Source of the DNA: DAITQM01 sp039794245 | GTDB taxonomy: Bacteria > Pseudomonadota > Gammaproteobacteria > Xanthomonadales > Wenzhouxiangellaceae | Direction: 5' to 3' | DNA: 26,820 bases | Assembly: GCA_039794245.1 (NCBI GenBank) | Contig: JBDIVS010000028.1 | Span: 1 to 26,820, forward strand | Shown here: positions 8,288 through 17,144 of the stretch, one piece after another | Position numbering within the stretch: the first letter of the stretch is position 1 | Layout of the letters: the number at the start of each line of letters is the position of its first letter | Program-made: the position numbers and the translations under genes | Notes under the pieces: generated by a model | What the model was told of the DNA's origin: nothing | The model's input: the letters and a program-made list of their open reading frames with translations, nothing else | Databases searched by the model: none

Positions 8288-9588
8288 TGCACCGCCTCAA
8301 GCCGGGCGGCAACCGCCAGGCGGTGTGCCTCCAGCCCCTCGCACGCCGCCAGCACCATCGCCGTCGGGCCGGCGGCCGCCAGGCCGGCGCGCGTCGCCGA
8401 CTGGCTGGTCACCCGGCGCATGAAATCGCTGACTGACAACCCACCGTGGCGGCGCGCCTGGCCGCCGGTCGGCAACACGTGATTGGTTCCGCTGCAGTAA
8501 TCGCCGAGCGTCTCCGGTGTCCACCCGCCGAGAAAAACCGAGCCGGCTGCCTGCACCTGGTCCAGCCACCGTTCGGCGTCCGCCACATTGAGGATCAGAT
8601 GTTCGGGTGCGTATTCGTTGCTGATCTCGAGCGCCGTTTCCAGGTCCGGCACGACGATCAGCCGGGCATGCGCGACTGACGCTTCAGCCAGCGCGGCGCG
8701 CGGCAGGGCGGGCAAGCGGCGGGCAAGTTCGGCCCGCACCTCAGATGCCAGCCCCGGCTCGTCGGTCACCAGCAGCACCTGCGAATCCGCTCCGTGCTCG
8801 GCCTGGGCGAGCAGGTCGCAGGCGATGAAGCTTGCGTTTGTGCCGCGCCCGGCGATCACCAGCACTTCGGACGGGCCGGCCGGCAGATCGATCGCCGCGC
8901 CAGCGGGATCATCGGCCACCTGCCGCTTGGCCTCGGTCACCCAGCGATTGCCCGGGCCGAAGATCTTGGCGCAGCGCGGCACCGTCTCGGTGCCGTAAGC
9001 CAGCGCCGCCACGGCCTGGGCGCCGCCGATCGTAAACAGGCGGTCGATCCCGAACATCTCCGCCGCGGCGAGCACCACGCGGTCCACGCCTCCATCACGG
9101 CCGGGCGGCGTACAGACGATCAGTTCGCCGCAACCGGCAAGACGCGCCGGAATCGCCAGCATCGCCAGCGTCGAGATGAGCGGCGCGCTGCCGCCTGGAA
9201 TATAGAGCCCGACGCGCCGATAGGGCCGGTAATGGACGGCACAGACCACGCCGGGCCAGGTTTCGAGGCGGTAACCCTGGGGCATCCCGGCCCGGTGGAA
9301 GGCTTCGATCCGGGCCGCCGCCGCAGCCAGCGCCGCAGTGACTTCCGGGTCGAGCGCGGCCCGCGCCGCCCTCCAGGCCTCACGCGGCACCTCGAGCGAT
9401 TCGCCGCCGTCACCATCGTACTTCCGGCTTAATTCGACCAGCGCCCGGTCGCCGCCGGCGCGCACCTCGGCGATGATCGCCGCGACTGTTTTAGCCAAAT
9501 CGGCATGCAGCGCGCCGGGCGGCCGGCTGAGCACCCGCCGGCGCGCCGCGCCGTCCAGCGCCGCCCAGTACACGGTATCGGGGATCAC
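8284..9588 (-). CDS. hisD: Histidinol dehydrogenase
   Basis: HisD oxidises histidinol to histidine in two NAD-dependent steps and needs Zn. The 434-residue protein keeps all expected residues: Q262 and H265 in LLAQAEHGAD, catalytic E329/H330 in NEYAPEHL, D363 in GDYCSGTNH, and the last zinc histidine H422 in EGLEAHRLAV. VGLYIPGGSAPL, IGGAQAVAA and GPGNRWVTEAK are also clear. Its ATG overlaps the hisG stop by 4 bp. Confidence 0.97.
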   Translation of the reverse strand: MIPDTVYWAALDGAARRRVLSRPPGALHADLAKTVAAIIAEVRAGGDRALVELSRKYDGDGGESLEVPREAWRAARAALDPEVTAALAAAAARIEAFHRAGMPQGYRLETWPGVVCAVHYRPYRRVGLYIPGGSAPLISTLAMLAIPARLAGCGELIVCTPPGRDGGVDRVVLAAAEMFGIDRLFTIGGAQAVAALAYGTETVPRCAKIFGPGNRWVTEAKRQVADDPAGAAIDLPAGPSEVLVIAGRGTNASFIACDLLAQAEHGADSQVLLVTDEPGLASEVRAELARRLPALPRAALAEASVAHARLIVVPDLETALEISNEYAPEHLILNVADAERWLDQVQAAGSVFLGGWTPETLGDYCSGTNHVLPTGGQARRHGGLSVSDFMRRVTSQSATRAGLAAAGPTAMVLAACEGLEAHRLAVAARLEAVQ

Positions 9589-10469
9589 AGCAGCATCTTC
9601 TCCACCGGCAAAACCAGCACGGCGCTCGCTCCGGCGGCCTTGAGATCCTCGAGATGTTCCCAGAACACCGTCTCGCGGCAGACGGCGTGCACCGCGACCC
9701 GGTCGCTCGAACCTTCGAGCGGCAGCACCGTCGGCGTCTCAGCTCCGGGCAACAATTCGGCGATCGCCCCGAGCGCGGCGCGCGGCGCGTGCAGCATTAC
9801 ATATTTGCTTTCTTTCACCTGCTGCACGCCGGTGATGCGCTGCACCAGACGGTCGCGCAGCGCGGCACGCTCGGCGTCGAGGCCGTCGAGTCCGGCGTAC
9901 AGCACCGCCTGACTGTCGAGGATCGCCGCCACTTCCTTGAGGTGATTGGCGCGCAGCGTCGCCCCGGTCGACACCAGATCGACGATCGCTTCGGCGGTGC
10001 CGAGGCTGGGGGCGATTTCCACGGCGCCGGACAGCTCGACGATCGCCGCTTCGATCCGTTCCGCCGCGAGAAAAGCCGCGGTCGTCGCCGGATAACTCGT
10101 CGCGATGCGCCGGTCGGCGAGATCGCCGATACCGTGCCAGTTCCGGTCCTCGGGAATCGCCACCGCCAGGCGGCAGAAGCCGAAATCGAGCCTGACCAAC
10201 GGGTGCAAGGCATCGGCCGTAAGCCCGCGTTCCAGGCACCTTTCGCGCACCACGTTCTCGCCGGCGATGCCCAACTCGCACACCCCGTCGAGCAGCAGGC
10301 GCGGAATGTCGTCGTCGCGGACCAGCAATACGTCCACCGGCAGGTTGCGGCCGTACCAGAACAGCTTGTCCTTGCTGCGGTTGAACGCCAGACCGGCGCG
10401 TTCGAGCAGTTCCAGCGACTCGGCGGCCAGCCGTCCCGATTTCTGCACCGCGATCTTGAGCCGCTTCAT
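9585..10469 (-). CDS. hisG: ATP phosphoribosyltransferase, long (self-regulated) form
   Basis: HisG catalyses the first, committed step (ATP plus PRPP). The ATG at 10469 gives 294 residues beginning MKRLKIAVQKSGRL, the usual N-terminus, and overlaps the TrpR-like stop as ATGA; the open frame continues upstream but without homology. GIAGENVV (68-74), the PRPP loop SLGTAEAIVDLVSTGATL (155-172) and the region after 225 (YVMLHAPR, FWEHLEDLKAAGA) identify the long form. Its C-terminal domain binds histidine for feedback inhibition in this family, so no HisZ partner is required. Confidence 0.96.
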   Translation of the reverse strand: MKRLKIAVQKSGRLAAESLELLERAGLAFNRSKDKLFWYGRNLPVDVLLVRDDDIPRLLLDGVCELGIAGENVVRERCLERGLTADALHPLVRLDFGFCRLAVAIPEDRNWHGIGDLADRRIATSYPATTAAFLAAERIEAAIVELSGAVEIAPSLGTAEAIVDLVSTGATLRANHLKEVAAILDSQAVLYAGLDGLDAERAALRDRLVQRITGVQQVKESKYVMLHAPRAALGAIAELLPGAETPTVLPLEGSSDRVAVHAVCRETVFWEHLEDLKAAGASAVLVLPVEKMLL

Positions 10470-10789
10470 CGGCTTTGCCTCCCGCCGCGCCGCAGCCGGT
10501 CGAGCGCCAGCTGGTAGCCACCGGCGCCGCGCGACAGAAAACGCGCCACCCGCCCGATCGTCGTCACGCTGACCCCGGTGCGGTCGTGGATTTCGCGGTA
10601 CGGCAGCCCGGCCGCCAGCAATTCCGCCGCCCGAAAGCGATCGACGATCGCCTCTAATTCCGCCGGCGTACACAAATCATCGAGCAGCGCCAGGCACTCC
10701 TCCTCGCTGCGCATCGCCAAAAACGCCCGCGCCAGCCGGTGCGCCGCCGTTTCGAGTTCGTTTTCCGGGGTGGTTCTTTCCTGTTTCAT
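10466..10789 (-). CDS. TrpR/YerC-family DNA-binding protein, first gene of the his operon
   Basis: The protein is about 107 residues and fits the TrpR/YerC/YecD helix-turn-helix family. It has an N-terminal helical part (ENELETAAHRLARAF), CLALLDDLCTPAELEAIVDRFRAAELL, then the HTH PYREIHDRTGVSVTTIGRVARFL. The gene overlaps hisG by 4 bp and is the promoter-proximal gene, which suggests it regulates the operon it heads, like the TrpR-type histidine regulators described in Gram-positive bacteria. The ATG chosen (10789) coincides with the predicted transcription start, giving a leaderless message; another ATG is three bases upstream (10792). An open frame further upstream passes through the promoter and is not used. 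The effector (histidine or other) is unknown. Confidence 0.85.
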   Translation of the reverse strand: MKQERTTPENELETAAHRLARAFLAMRSEEECLALLDDLCTPAELEAIVDRFRAAELLAAGLPYREIHDRTGVSVTTIGRVARFLSRGAGGYQLALDRLRRGGRQSR

Positions 10790-10790
10790 C

Positions 10791-10815
10791 ATATTAATAT
10801 AATAGCGCATTATTA
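10791..10815. promoter_or_regulatory. Palindromes over the his promoter, candidate operator
   Basis: TAATA-N6-TATTA (10800-10815) lies between the -35 and -10 elements. An adjoining perfect palindrome ATATTAATAT (10791-10800) covers the -10 and the start region. Dyads overlapping a core promoter in front of a TrpR-family gene are what autoregulation by that protein would look like; this is inference. The AT-rich composition alone makes short palindromes more likely. Confidence 0.45.
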
Positions 10816-10824
10816 CATTGTCAA
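10796..10824 (-). promoter_or_regulatory. Strong sigma-70-like promoter of the his operon
   Basis: On the minus strand TTGACA (10824-10819, a perfect -35) is followed after exactly 17 bp by TATATT (10801-10796, five of six -10 positions). The predicted +1 is about 10789, the A of the start codon, so there is no 5' leader, no ribosome binding site and no histidine-rich leader peptide or attenuator as in enteric his operons. Confidence 0.75.
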
Positions 10825-10899
10825 GCACAACCCCCTCTCGCCGCCCGTCGATTCAGGCGCGATTCATGAATCGGTCTCGAAACCGTCGGAAAAATCAGG

Positions 10900-11320
10900 T
10901 TCCGTACTCGAGACCTCACAGGGGCCCCTGGCACCGCTCGCCGGCCCGGCGCCGGACGACGCCTTGCCGTGCACTACCGGCGAGTACCTGACGCTGGCGG
11001 CGTGGACGGGCGAGCAGGTCCGCCCGGGAGCGAAGGCGGAGTCGGGCGGTGCGGGAAAGGCCACGCCGGAAAACCTCGACGCCAAAAAAGCCGACCCGCA
11101 AACCGCCCGGGTGCTGCGCCGGGTGCATCTGAACGACCGCCAGTGGTTGTGGCAGGTGCGCGGCATCGGCAGCCGCTACTGGCGGATGATCGGGTACCTG
11201 GAACATCTCAAGCGCAAAGCCGAGGAACTGGAGCAACGCTGGCTGAAGGTAAGCGGTCATTCCAGGCCGTACTTCCCACCTCTCAATTTACCCGGCAACC
11301 CTGTCGGCCTGGTTGATTGA
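10900..11320 (+). pseudogene. C-terminal remnant of a Y1/REP-associated-type transposase
   Basis: The open frame from about 10900 encodes TTGEYLTLAAWTG, VRRVHLNDRQWLWQV-like sequence and GIGSRYWRMIGYLEHL, ending RWLKVSG. I recognise these as the C-terminal tail of long transposases related to IS200/REP-associated (Y1) enzymes. The catalytic N-terminal half (HUH and tyrosine) is absent, and the open frame upstream runs through the his promoter region on the other strand, so this is a remnant and not a functional gene. After codon WLKVSG the sequence loses similarity. A segment resembling the start of the same kind of gene occurs at the right end of the window. The family assignment is from memory of conserved motifs. 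Confidence 0.55.
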
Positions 11321-11351
11321 CAGAAGGATTGGGTGCCGCGGCTCCGATTTT

Positions 11352-11386
11352 TCTGGACACGAATTTGGGGTTAAATTGTGTCCAGA
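11352..11386. repeat. Long near-perfect hairpin between transposase remnants
   Basis: TCTGGACAC-g-AATTT (11352-11366) pairs with AAATT-GTGTCCAGA (11373-11386): 14 base pairs with one bulged G and a 6-nt GGGGTT loop. It sits between the Y1-type and IS66 remnants, overlapping the start of the latter open frame. It could be two abutting element ends or a terminator-like structure; no T-run follows. Confidence 0.5.
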
Positions 11387-11922
11387 CAATACGAGCCGGT
11401 ACACCTGCTGCGCGAGCTGACCTTCGTCGTCGACGCTAACGGCTATGCCTGGGCGGCGAACATGAAGACCCTGCTGCAGGAAACCTGCGCCCGGGTGTCC
11501 CGGCGCAAACGCAAAAGATTGACCCGCGCGAATATCAGAACCTGCAGAAACGCTATCGCAACATCCTGACCCGAGGCGAGAAAGAACTGCCGCCCATTCC
11601 GCCCAGGCAGAACGGCAAGCGCGGCCGCGTCGCCAAGTCCGATGCGCACAATCTCTGGGAGCGGCTCAAGAACCATGAGACCGCGGTGTTGCTCTTTGCC
11701 AGAAACCCCCACGTCTCATTCACCAACAACCGGGCCGAGCGCGACCTGCGAATGAGCAAAGTCAAGCAAAAGGTCTCCGGCTGCTTTCGCAAACACCAGT
11801 ACGCCGAAGCCTACTGCCGCATCTCCAGCTACCTGCAGACCATAGCCAACAAGGGATACAATCCTCTGGGCACTATCCAAATGGCGCTCTCTGGTCAACT
11901 CGATATCCAACCGGGTGAGTAG
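11378..11922 (+). pseudogene. IS66-family transposase, 5'-truncated and frameshifted
   Basis: The first frame gives HLLRELTFVVDANGYAWA, close to the HHLRELTF segment of IS66 transposases. After about 11512 (in CGCAAACGCAAAAGATT) homology continues in another frame: KIDPREYQNLQKRY, GEKELPPIPP, AKSDAHNLWERL, FTNNRAERDLRMSKVKQKVSGCFR, YCRISSYLQT and GYNPL. These are the classic IS66 C-terminal motifs, with the catalytic glutamate in NNRAERDLR. All sequence before HLLREL is missing and an indel breaks the rest, so the gene is dead. No terminal inverted repeats of the element are evident. It lies just downstream of the recQ-uvrD gene in convergent orientation. Confidence 0.85.
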
Positions 11923-11975
11923 TTACCCGGAAATGCCATTTTATCGGGGATAGCTGGTAATTTGTTCACACTTGG

Positions 11976-14900
11976 TCACTTGCCGAAAATGATCTCGGGA
12001 AGTACAACCTCCCAACGGTCGCTACGGCAAGCCGATTGATATTCCGGATCGGAATCCTCTTTCCGACGAACTAGAACCGAAACTACTCTCGCCTCGACAA
12101 ACGACATTCCTGTTGGAGGTGTATACGCGCGCGCGAGGCGGCAAACAACGGTCCCACCGTCGTCATGCAGCTCCCAACGACTGTTCTGCCTGGATAGGCG
12201 AAGCCGATCCCCGGGACGCAATGCCGCAATAGCCTGGTGTACTCCGTTTTCTAGCGAAAAGCGTCCAGCGTAACTCAGGTCGACGTCGCGCATGGAACAA
12301 CGCTGATACCGCCAGCCTAGTTCAGGTTCTGGACTTGCCAGATTCGATTCAGATCGTTGCATAAACCACGGCTTGTCAGGGACCGTTCCCAAAAAAGTGT
12401 TTCCGTCATTGAACCTCAAAAGCATCAACGTTGACTGCGCGCGCGTCATAGCTACATAGTAGAGTCTTCGCGACGCATCCACATCTTCGTTATCGCTGGT
12501 TTTGTTCCATGCACCATCCAACACTGCCACATGCTCAAACTCGAGGCCTTTCGCTCGATGGGCCGTGAGTAGTAACAGCCCGTTTTGACGGCGCCGCATC
12601 TCACGACCCCACTCTGCTAGCCACTCCGTGAAGTGTTCTATCGGAAGCTCTGCGCCGTTACTCTCTAGATCGTATGCGTCCACTGCCTCACTAAGCAGAT
12701 CCCACCACCCTCCTCCTTGCTGTGAAGTCAGCCAGTCTTTTATCTGCGCCGTATCAACTAGCCGATCCGACCTGGTGCGCAGCCAATCCACCAACAACTG
12801 AGTCTCACGTAGTCTCCAGAAATTAGCCTGATCTTCCGCCGCGAGTTGCACGGGGATACTGTGCAACTCGCAGTATGCCCTCACGGGCTCAAGAAACTTC
12901 CACTCCCGTGCGATCACGGCACATCTGGACCAATCCCAATCCGGTACCAGATGTGCCAGGCGCTCAAACTCAGACATTACGGAAACCGCCTGGCTCAGAT
13001 GATTAGCCCCCGCCGATAGTACCTGCACACGTCCTTGCCCGACTTTATCTAGTTCTTGCCAGCGTCCTCCAGGCGGCGAATTCTTACGCGCACGATCAAT
13101 GGTGATAGGCTGATTTACTTTCATTCGCCCAGATGCGGCCTGAATAATGGAATTCGCGGCATCAATGATATGCGCTGTTGATCGATAGTTTTCGACCAGG
13201 TACGACGGCTTTGCCGAATAATCTACCTCGAAGCGGCGAATATACTCGACCGAGGCACCTGAAAACGCGTAGATATTCTGGTCGTCGTCTCCTACTGCGA
13301 AAAGGGAAAGTCGTCGGTCATCATCGATAAGCGTTCTACCAGCAAGTGCAGATATCAGATCGTATTGCTCAGGCCCTACGTCTTGGTATTCGTCCACCAA
13401 GATCCAGCGAAAACCAGCAAGTAACCGGTCTCGCTGTTCGTCCGCATCCTCCGGAGGCAAACCGTCGCCTTTCAGCAAGGCAATAGCTTGCTTGAGTACC
13501 TCAGTAAACTGATCCCCATTAAGCTTCAAACCACGCCCGGCGAAACTGACACCTACAAGCCGCATGGCGAGAGCATGACATGTGAGAACCGTGACCCCAC
13601 GCGCGTCGTCTCCAATAAGACGGGCGAGACGTCTGCGGATATCTACCGCCGCATGTCGGTTGTACGCAAGTGCGAGAATCCCACGCGGATCTTCTCTACG
13701 AACACGGACTAGGTAGGCAATCCGGTGCACCAATACACGGGTCTTACCCGAACCTGGGCCCGCCAGAACCAACACGTTGGTCTGCTCCCGGTCGTCAGCT
13801 ACGATGCGCTGTTGAACAGGATTATTTAGATCTTCGACGATCGCCCGCCAGGATTCCGGGGTCGTCTGAAGACCAAGATCTTTCTTCCTATGCGGTAACC
13901 AGCGGTCAAGGAAATCGTCCCGACCGAGGCTGAAATAGTCCATCGCCAAGCGAACAGCATCGGCCATCGCCTTAAGACCTCGCTCGACGTACTCCGCCAT
14001 AACGTGAATCTGGACCACTTGCTCCGCATAATGGAGTTTGAGCGGTTCGAAATCCGCCTTCAGGAACCCGCGCCGGTCTTGTTCCAGTCGAATCGTCATG
14101 GCCGAGCGGAAAACAGCCAGGCCCTTGTTAAGGCGTATCACTTCCTGCTCGTGGAGCCATAGCAAAGCGCGATCCAGGAGCTTGGGCATGTCCTTTACGT
14201 CCGCCTTCAGCACCATGTCCTGTTCTAGTGCGGCCAGCAATTTTCCCAGCGTCGTTTCGGCCAGGAGGTCGGTTCCACGTGAGCCCTGTGGAAGACTGGC
14301 AAGAAGGTGCTGCAATAGAATCTCCGCTCCGGCACGTCGAAGGCGAGCTGTTTTGGTGAGCGCACCCCAGCTTCTTTGCAACTTCACTTCTATACTTTCC
14401 GCATTCAGCTTCTTGATCCGGACGCTTCCTACTCCACCGTCCTCGCTGCGGCCGTCGGATGAGAGGCTGCGCATGATGCGAGCCAGCCGTTCTGGCACCG
14501 CGTCCGGGTGTCCAGATTCCTTCAGCTGGTGGGCCGCATGTCGCAGATTTAGCAGCGATGACTCGCCTTTATCCAAGTCTGGCGCCGCCTCTTGCAGCTG
14601 GGCGATCAATGCCGACTCCAATTCAGAGGCCGCCTGGAAGCGCTTTATGGAGGATCTCTCTACGCCTACATGCACAAAAGCTGTAAGGGCGGTGTCATTA
14701 CTGGCGATTCCGAGCTTTTCGAGGTCATACAGGGCAGCGCGCACTTTGTCGGAACTTAATCCAGATGCTCCCATGAGTTCATCCGTCGAAATTCCCTCAT
14801 CCGCATCCGCCGATATCAGCGCTTGAACGAGTGCCAGCAGACTTCTCCGGTATTCGGACGTTACCGTCACTTTGTCGAGCTTTTGACGTGCTTCGTCCAT

Positions 14901-17123
14901 TGAACTGACACGTAAGGACGACGGGAACACCTGAACCTGGTTTTCCTCGCGTTTTAATAACGCGGATTCCTCCAGCCACGATATCGCTGTTCGGACCCGG
15001 GTGTCGTCCGTAGCCGTATCACGCGTGAAGGCGCCCTCATCTTCCTCAGCCAGAATTTCCCCTGACGTGGCGATTACCTCGCCTTTCAGACGTTTTTTGC
15101 GATCAAGATTCCGCAGGGACCTGAGGATCGCCTGAATCTCTCGCTGGGTGAGTCGCGAACGGGCCGACATGCCGAATTGACGCTCCACGTCCTCCTGCGT
15201 GTAGAGGAGAATGCATCGTGCAGACTGTCGGTCGCGCCCGGCGCGACCCGCTTCTTGAAGGTAGTTTTCCAATGATCCAGGGATGTCGGCGTGGATTACC
15301 AATCGTACGTCAGGCTTGTCTATCCCCATTCCAAAAGCGTTCGTCGCGGCTATGACCCGTAATTCACCATGGATGAACGCCTCTTGAACTTGTTTCTTAG
15401 TATCCGGGGGCAGGCCCGCATGAAAGTGCGCGGCAGCGAGTCCTTTCTCGCGTAGATAAGCTGCCACATCCTCTGTCTGTCGGCGCGACGCACAGTAAAC
15501 AATCGCACCGCCGCTGATGTCCTCAGGCATTTCCGCGGACAGAATTTGGTGTATGTGCGGATACTTGCTCGCCGTCGTCGTCGGTACGACCGAAAAATCC
15601 AGGTTCGTGCGGTTTGCGCCGCCATTGAATACCTTGAGCTCAACACCGACCTTGTCCCGGAAGTGGCCAATAATGTCCGACACGACATCCGGCTTCGCGG
15701 TCGCGGTGAGGCATAGAACCGGAGGCACCTTACTATCCCCGGCTTTTTCCCGTATGAACCGGCCCACGTAACGATAGTCGGGCCGGAAATCGTGGCCCCA
15801 CTTGGAGATACAGTGTGCCTCGTCCAGGACCCAAGCACCGATTTCACGTTGGGCTAAGACTTTGCGGAAGGACCGATTGCGGAGCTGCTCCGGCGACACA
15901 ATCAGGATGCCGACATCGCCGAGCCGAATGCGATCGAGCACGTCGGCACGTTCCGGCATGGACAACATTCCGTTGAGCGCAGCACACGCGGTAATACCGC
16001 GCGCCTCGAGTCCGGCGACCTGATCGGCCATCAGGGCCACCAGCGGCGAAATTACAACCGTCAACGCGCCTGTCTTGTCATAACGCGATAACGCTGGAAT
16101 CTGGTAACAGAGAGACTTACCAGTTCCCGTAGGCAGAATGCCCAGAACGTGCTCTCCTCGCATTGCAGCTTCGACAATGGCGCGTTGCAAGGGGCGGCCG
16201 TCGCTGTCCGCAGGTTCTGGCCGGTAGTCATCGAAATCAAACCAGCGCTTAAGCTCCTTCCGTGCATCATGGCGCTCGCTACACCAGCTACACGCAGGAT
16301 CGTCACAGGCAGTGTCCCGGAGCTGACGCACCATTTGACCAGCTTCCGGAAATTGGTGCCGCACCCAAGGAGGCATAACGGAATTGCCACCGGCTACCGA
16401 CAGCCACGCTAAGGCGTAGGCAAGCGGCCAATTCTCTCCGCTCGTACGCTTGATAATCGCATGGCCGTGGGTCATACATGCATTGCCGCTCAGCTGTCGT
16501 TCGATCGCCGCAACCGCTGCTTCGCGGGAAGGCCTAGGTCCAGAGCGAACAGTTGAGAAAAAGGCGTTTAGACCGTTTGGGATGTCATCCAGTGTCGTCA
16601 ACCAGTGCCAGGCCATCAATAGATCCGGTGCCGCTTTTTGCGTGGCACGCAGTGCGACATGCTGATCCCAGAACACATCAAGAGTAAGCCTGGCGTCGAG
16701 CTCCGGGTCATTCAACCGACCACGGGTCAACTGACCGTCCTGGTAGTGTTTTACCAAGCGGTGGTATGGATTCCGGGGAAACGCGAGCGGGTTGAGCCGC
16801 AGGGTATCTACAGCGGGTAACCGAAGTAACCGCAACCCGGGTTTAGCGGCTCTAAGATGCGGTAGATCGAAGTCGACAATATTGTGGCCTAACAGAAATG
16901 CAGAGTCCCTGGCGAAGTCGTCGAGATCATCTAACGCTTTAGCGAGCGAGCCCTGCCTGAAAACAAAGGACTGCCCGGTATCGCCGCGGACAGCCGCAAG
17001 CTGATGGATCTTGGAATCCTTCTTGCCGACTTCGAGATCAATTGACGCACAACGCGGAGTAAAGCTCTTTCGCTCGTCAAGCTGCTCACTACTTTCCGGC
17101 ATGGGTGGCTGTTCGAAGATCAT
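11976..17123 (-). CDS. DEDD exonuclease - RecQ helicase - UvrD helicase fusion (1715 aa)
   Basis: A single intact frame encodes several DNA-processing modules. Residues 25-150 are a DEDD-type 3'-5' exonuclease (D29/E31 in DLE, D84/D86 in HNIVDFD, D143 in NDPELDA), with Asn138 where DEDDh enzymes have His. C273, C278, C281 and H285 form a possible zinc site. RecQ motifs follow: PTGTGKS (331-337), DEAH (434-437), LTATA, and GMGIDKPDVR with QEAGRAGRD (598-631). Helical/winged regions about 650-1080 lack the usual RecQ zinc cluster. An SF1 UvrD helicase starts with AGPGSGKT (1121-1128), DEYQD (1244-1248) and GDDDQNIY, and closes with TAHRAKGLEFEHVAV and LYYVAMTRA. Expected roles are unwinding and trimming of recombination or replication intermediates, or of invading DNA. 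GC content is visibly lower than in the flanks. The promoter is not evident; a truncated helicase gene ends 21 bp upstream on the same strand. Confidence 0.93.
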   Translation of the reverse strand: MIFEQPPMPESSEQLDERKSFTPRCASIDLEVGKKDSKIHQLAAVRGDTGQSFVFRQGSLAKALDDLDDFARDSAFLLGHNIVDFDLPHLRAAKPGLRLLRLPAVDTLRLNPLAFPRNPYHRLVKHYQDGQLTRGRLNDPELDARLTLDVFWDQHVALRATQKAAPDLLMAWHWLTTLDDIPNGLNAFFSTVRSGPRPSREAAVAAIERQLSGNACMTHGHAIIKRTSGENWPLAYALAWLSVAGGNSVMPPWVRHQFPEAGQMVRQLRDTACDDPACSWCSERHDARKELKRWFDFDDYRPEPADSDGRPLQRAIVEAAMRGEHVLGILPTGTGKSLCYQIPALSRYDKTGALTVVISPLVALMADQVAGLEARGITACAALNGMLSMPERADVLDRIRLGDVGILIVSPEQLRNRSFRKVLAQREIGAWVLDEAHCISKWGHDFRPDYRYVGRFIREKAGDSKVPPVLCLTATAKPDVVSDIIGHFRDKVGVELKVFNGGANRTNLDFSVVPTTTASKYPHIHQILSAEMPEDISGGAIVYCASRRQTEDVAAYLREKGLAAAHFHAGLPPDTKKQVQEAFIHGELRVIAATNAFGMGIDKPDVRLVIHADIPGSLENYLQEAGRAGRDRQSARCILLYTQEDVERQFGMSARSRLTQREIQAILRSLRNLDRKKRLKGEVIATSGEILAEEDEGAFTRDTATDDTRVRTAISWLEESALLKREENQVQVFPSSLRVSSMDEARQKLDKVTVTSEYRRSLLALVQALISADADEGISTDELMGASGLSSDKVRAALYDLEKLGIASNDTALTAFVHVGVERSSIKRFQAASELESALIAQLQEAAPDLDKGESSLLNLRHAAHQLKESGHPDAVPERLARIMRSLSSDGRSEDGGVGSVRIKKLNAESIEVKLQRSWGALTKTARLRRAGAEILLQHLLASLPQGSRGTDLLAETTLGKLLAALEQDMVLKADVKDMPKLLDRALLWLHEQEVIRLNKGLAVFRSAMTIRLEQDRRGFLKADFEPLKLHYAEQVVQIHVMAEYVERGLKAMADAVRLAMDYFSLGRDDFLDRWLPHRKKDLGLQTTPESWRAIVEDLNNPVQQRIVADDREQTNVLVLAGPGSGKTRVLVHRIAYLVRVRREDPRGILALAYNRHAAVDIRRRLARLIGDDARGVTVLTCHALAMRLVGVSFAGRGLKLNGDQFTEVLKQAIALLKGDGLPPEDADEQRDRLLAGFRWILVDEYQDVGPEQYDLISALAGRTLIDDDRRLSLFAVGDDDQNIYAFSGASVEYIRRFEVDYSAKPSYLVENYRSTAHIIDAANSIIQAASGRMKVNQPITIDRARKNSPPGGRWQELDKVGQGRVQVLSAGANHLSQAVSVMSEFERLAHLVPDWDWSRCAVIAREWKFLEPVRAYCELHSIPVQLAAEDQANFWRLRETQLLVDWLRTRSDRLVDTAQIKDWLTSQQGGGWWDLLSEAVDAYDLESNGAELPIEHFTEWLAEWGREMRRRQNGLLLLTAHRAKGLEFEHVAVLDGAWNKTSDNEDVDASRRLYYVAMTRAQSTLMLLRFNDGNTFLGTVPDKPWFMQRSESNLASPEPELGWRYQRCSMRDVDLSYAGRFSLENGVHQAIAALRPGDRLRLSRQNSRWELHDDGGTVVCRLARAYTPPTGMSFVEARVVSVLVRRKEDSDPEYQSACRSDRWEVVLPEIIFGK

Positions 17124-17144
17124 GAGAAAGTGTCAAGACAGCGT

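Noticed and set aside
9585..10673. Longer hisG start giving 362 residues
   Set aside because: The extra N-terminal part is the TrpR-like gene read out of frame; the ATG at 10469 gives the family N-terminus and the ATGA coupling.
13488..13933. Plus-strand ORFs inside the large helicase gene
   Set aside because: They are antisense shadows with no motifs, lying under conserved UvrD sequence.
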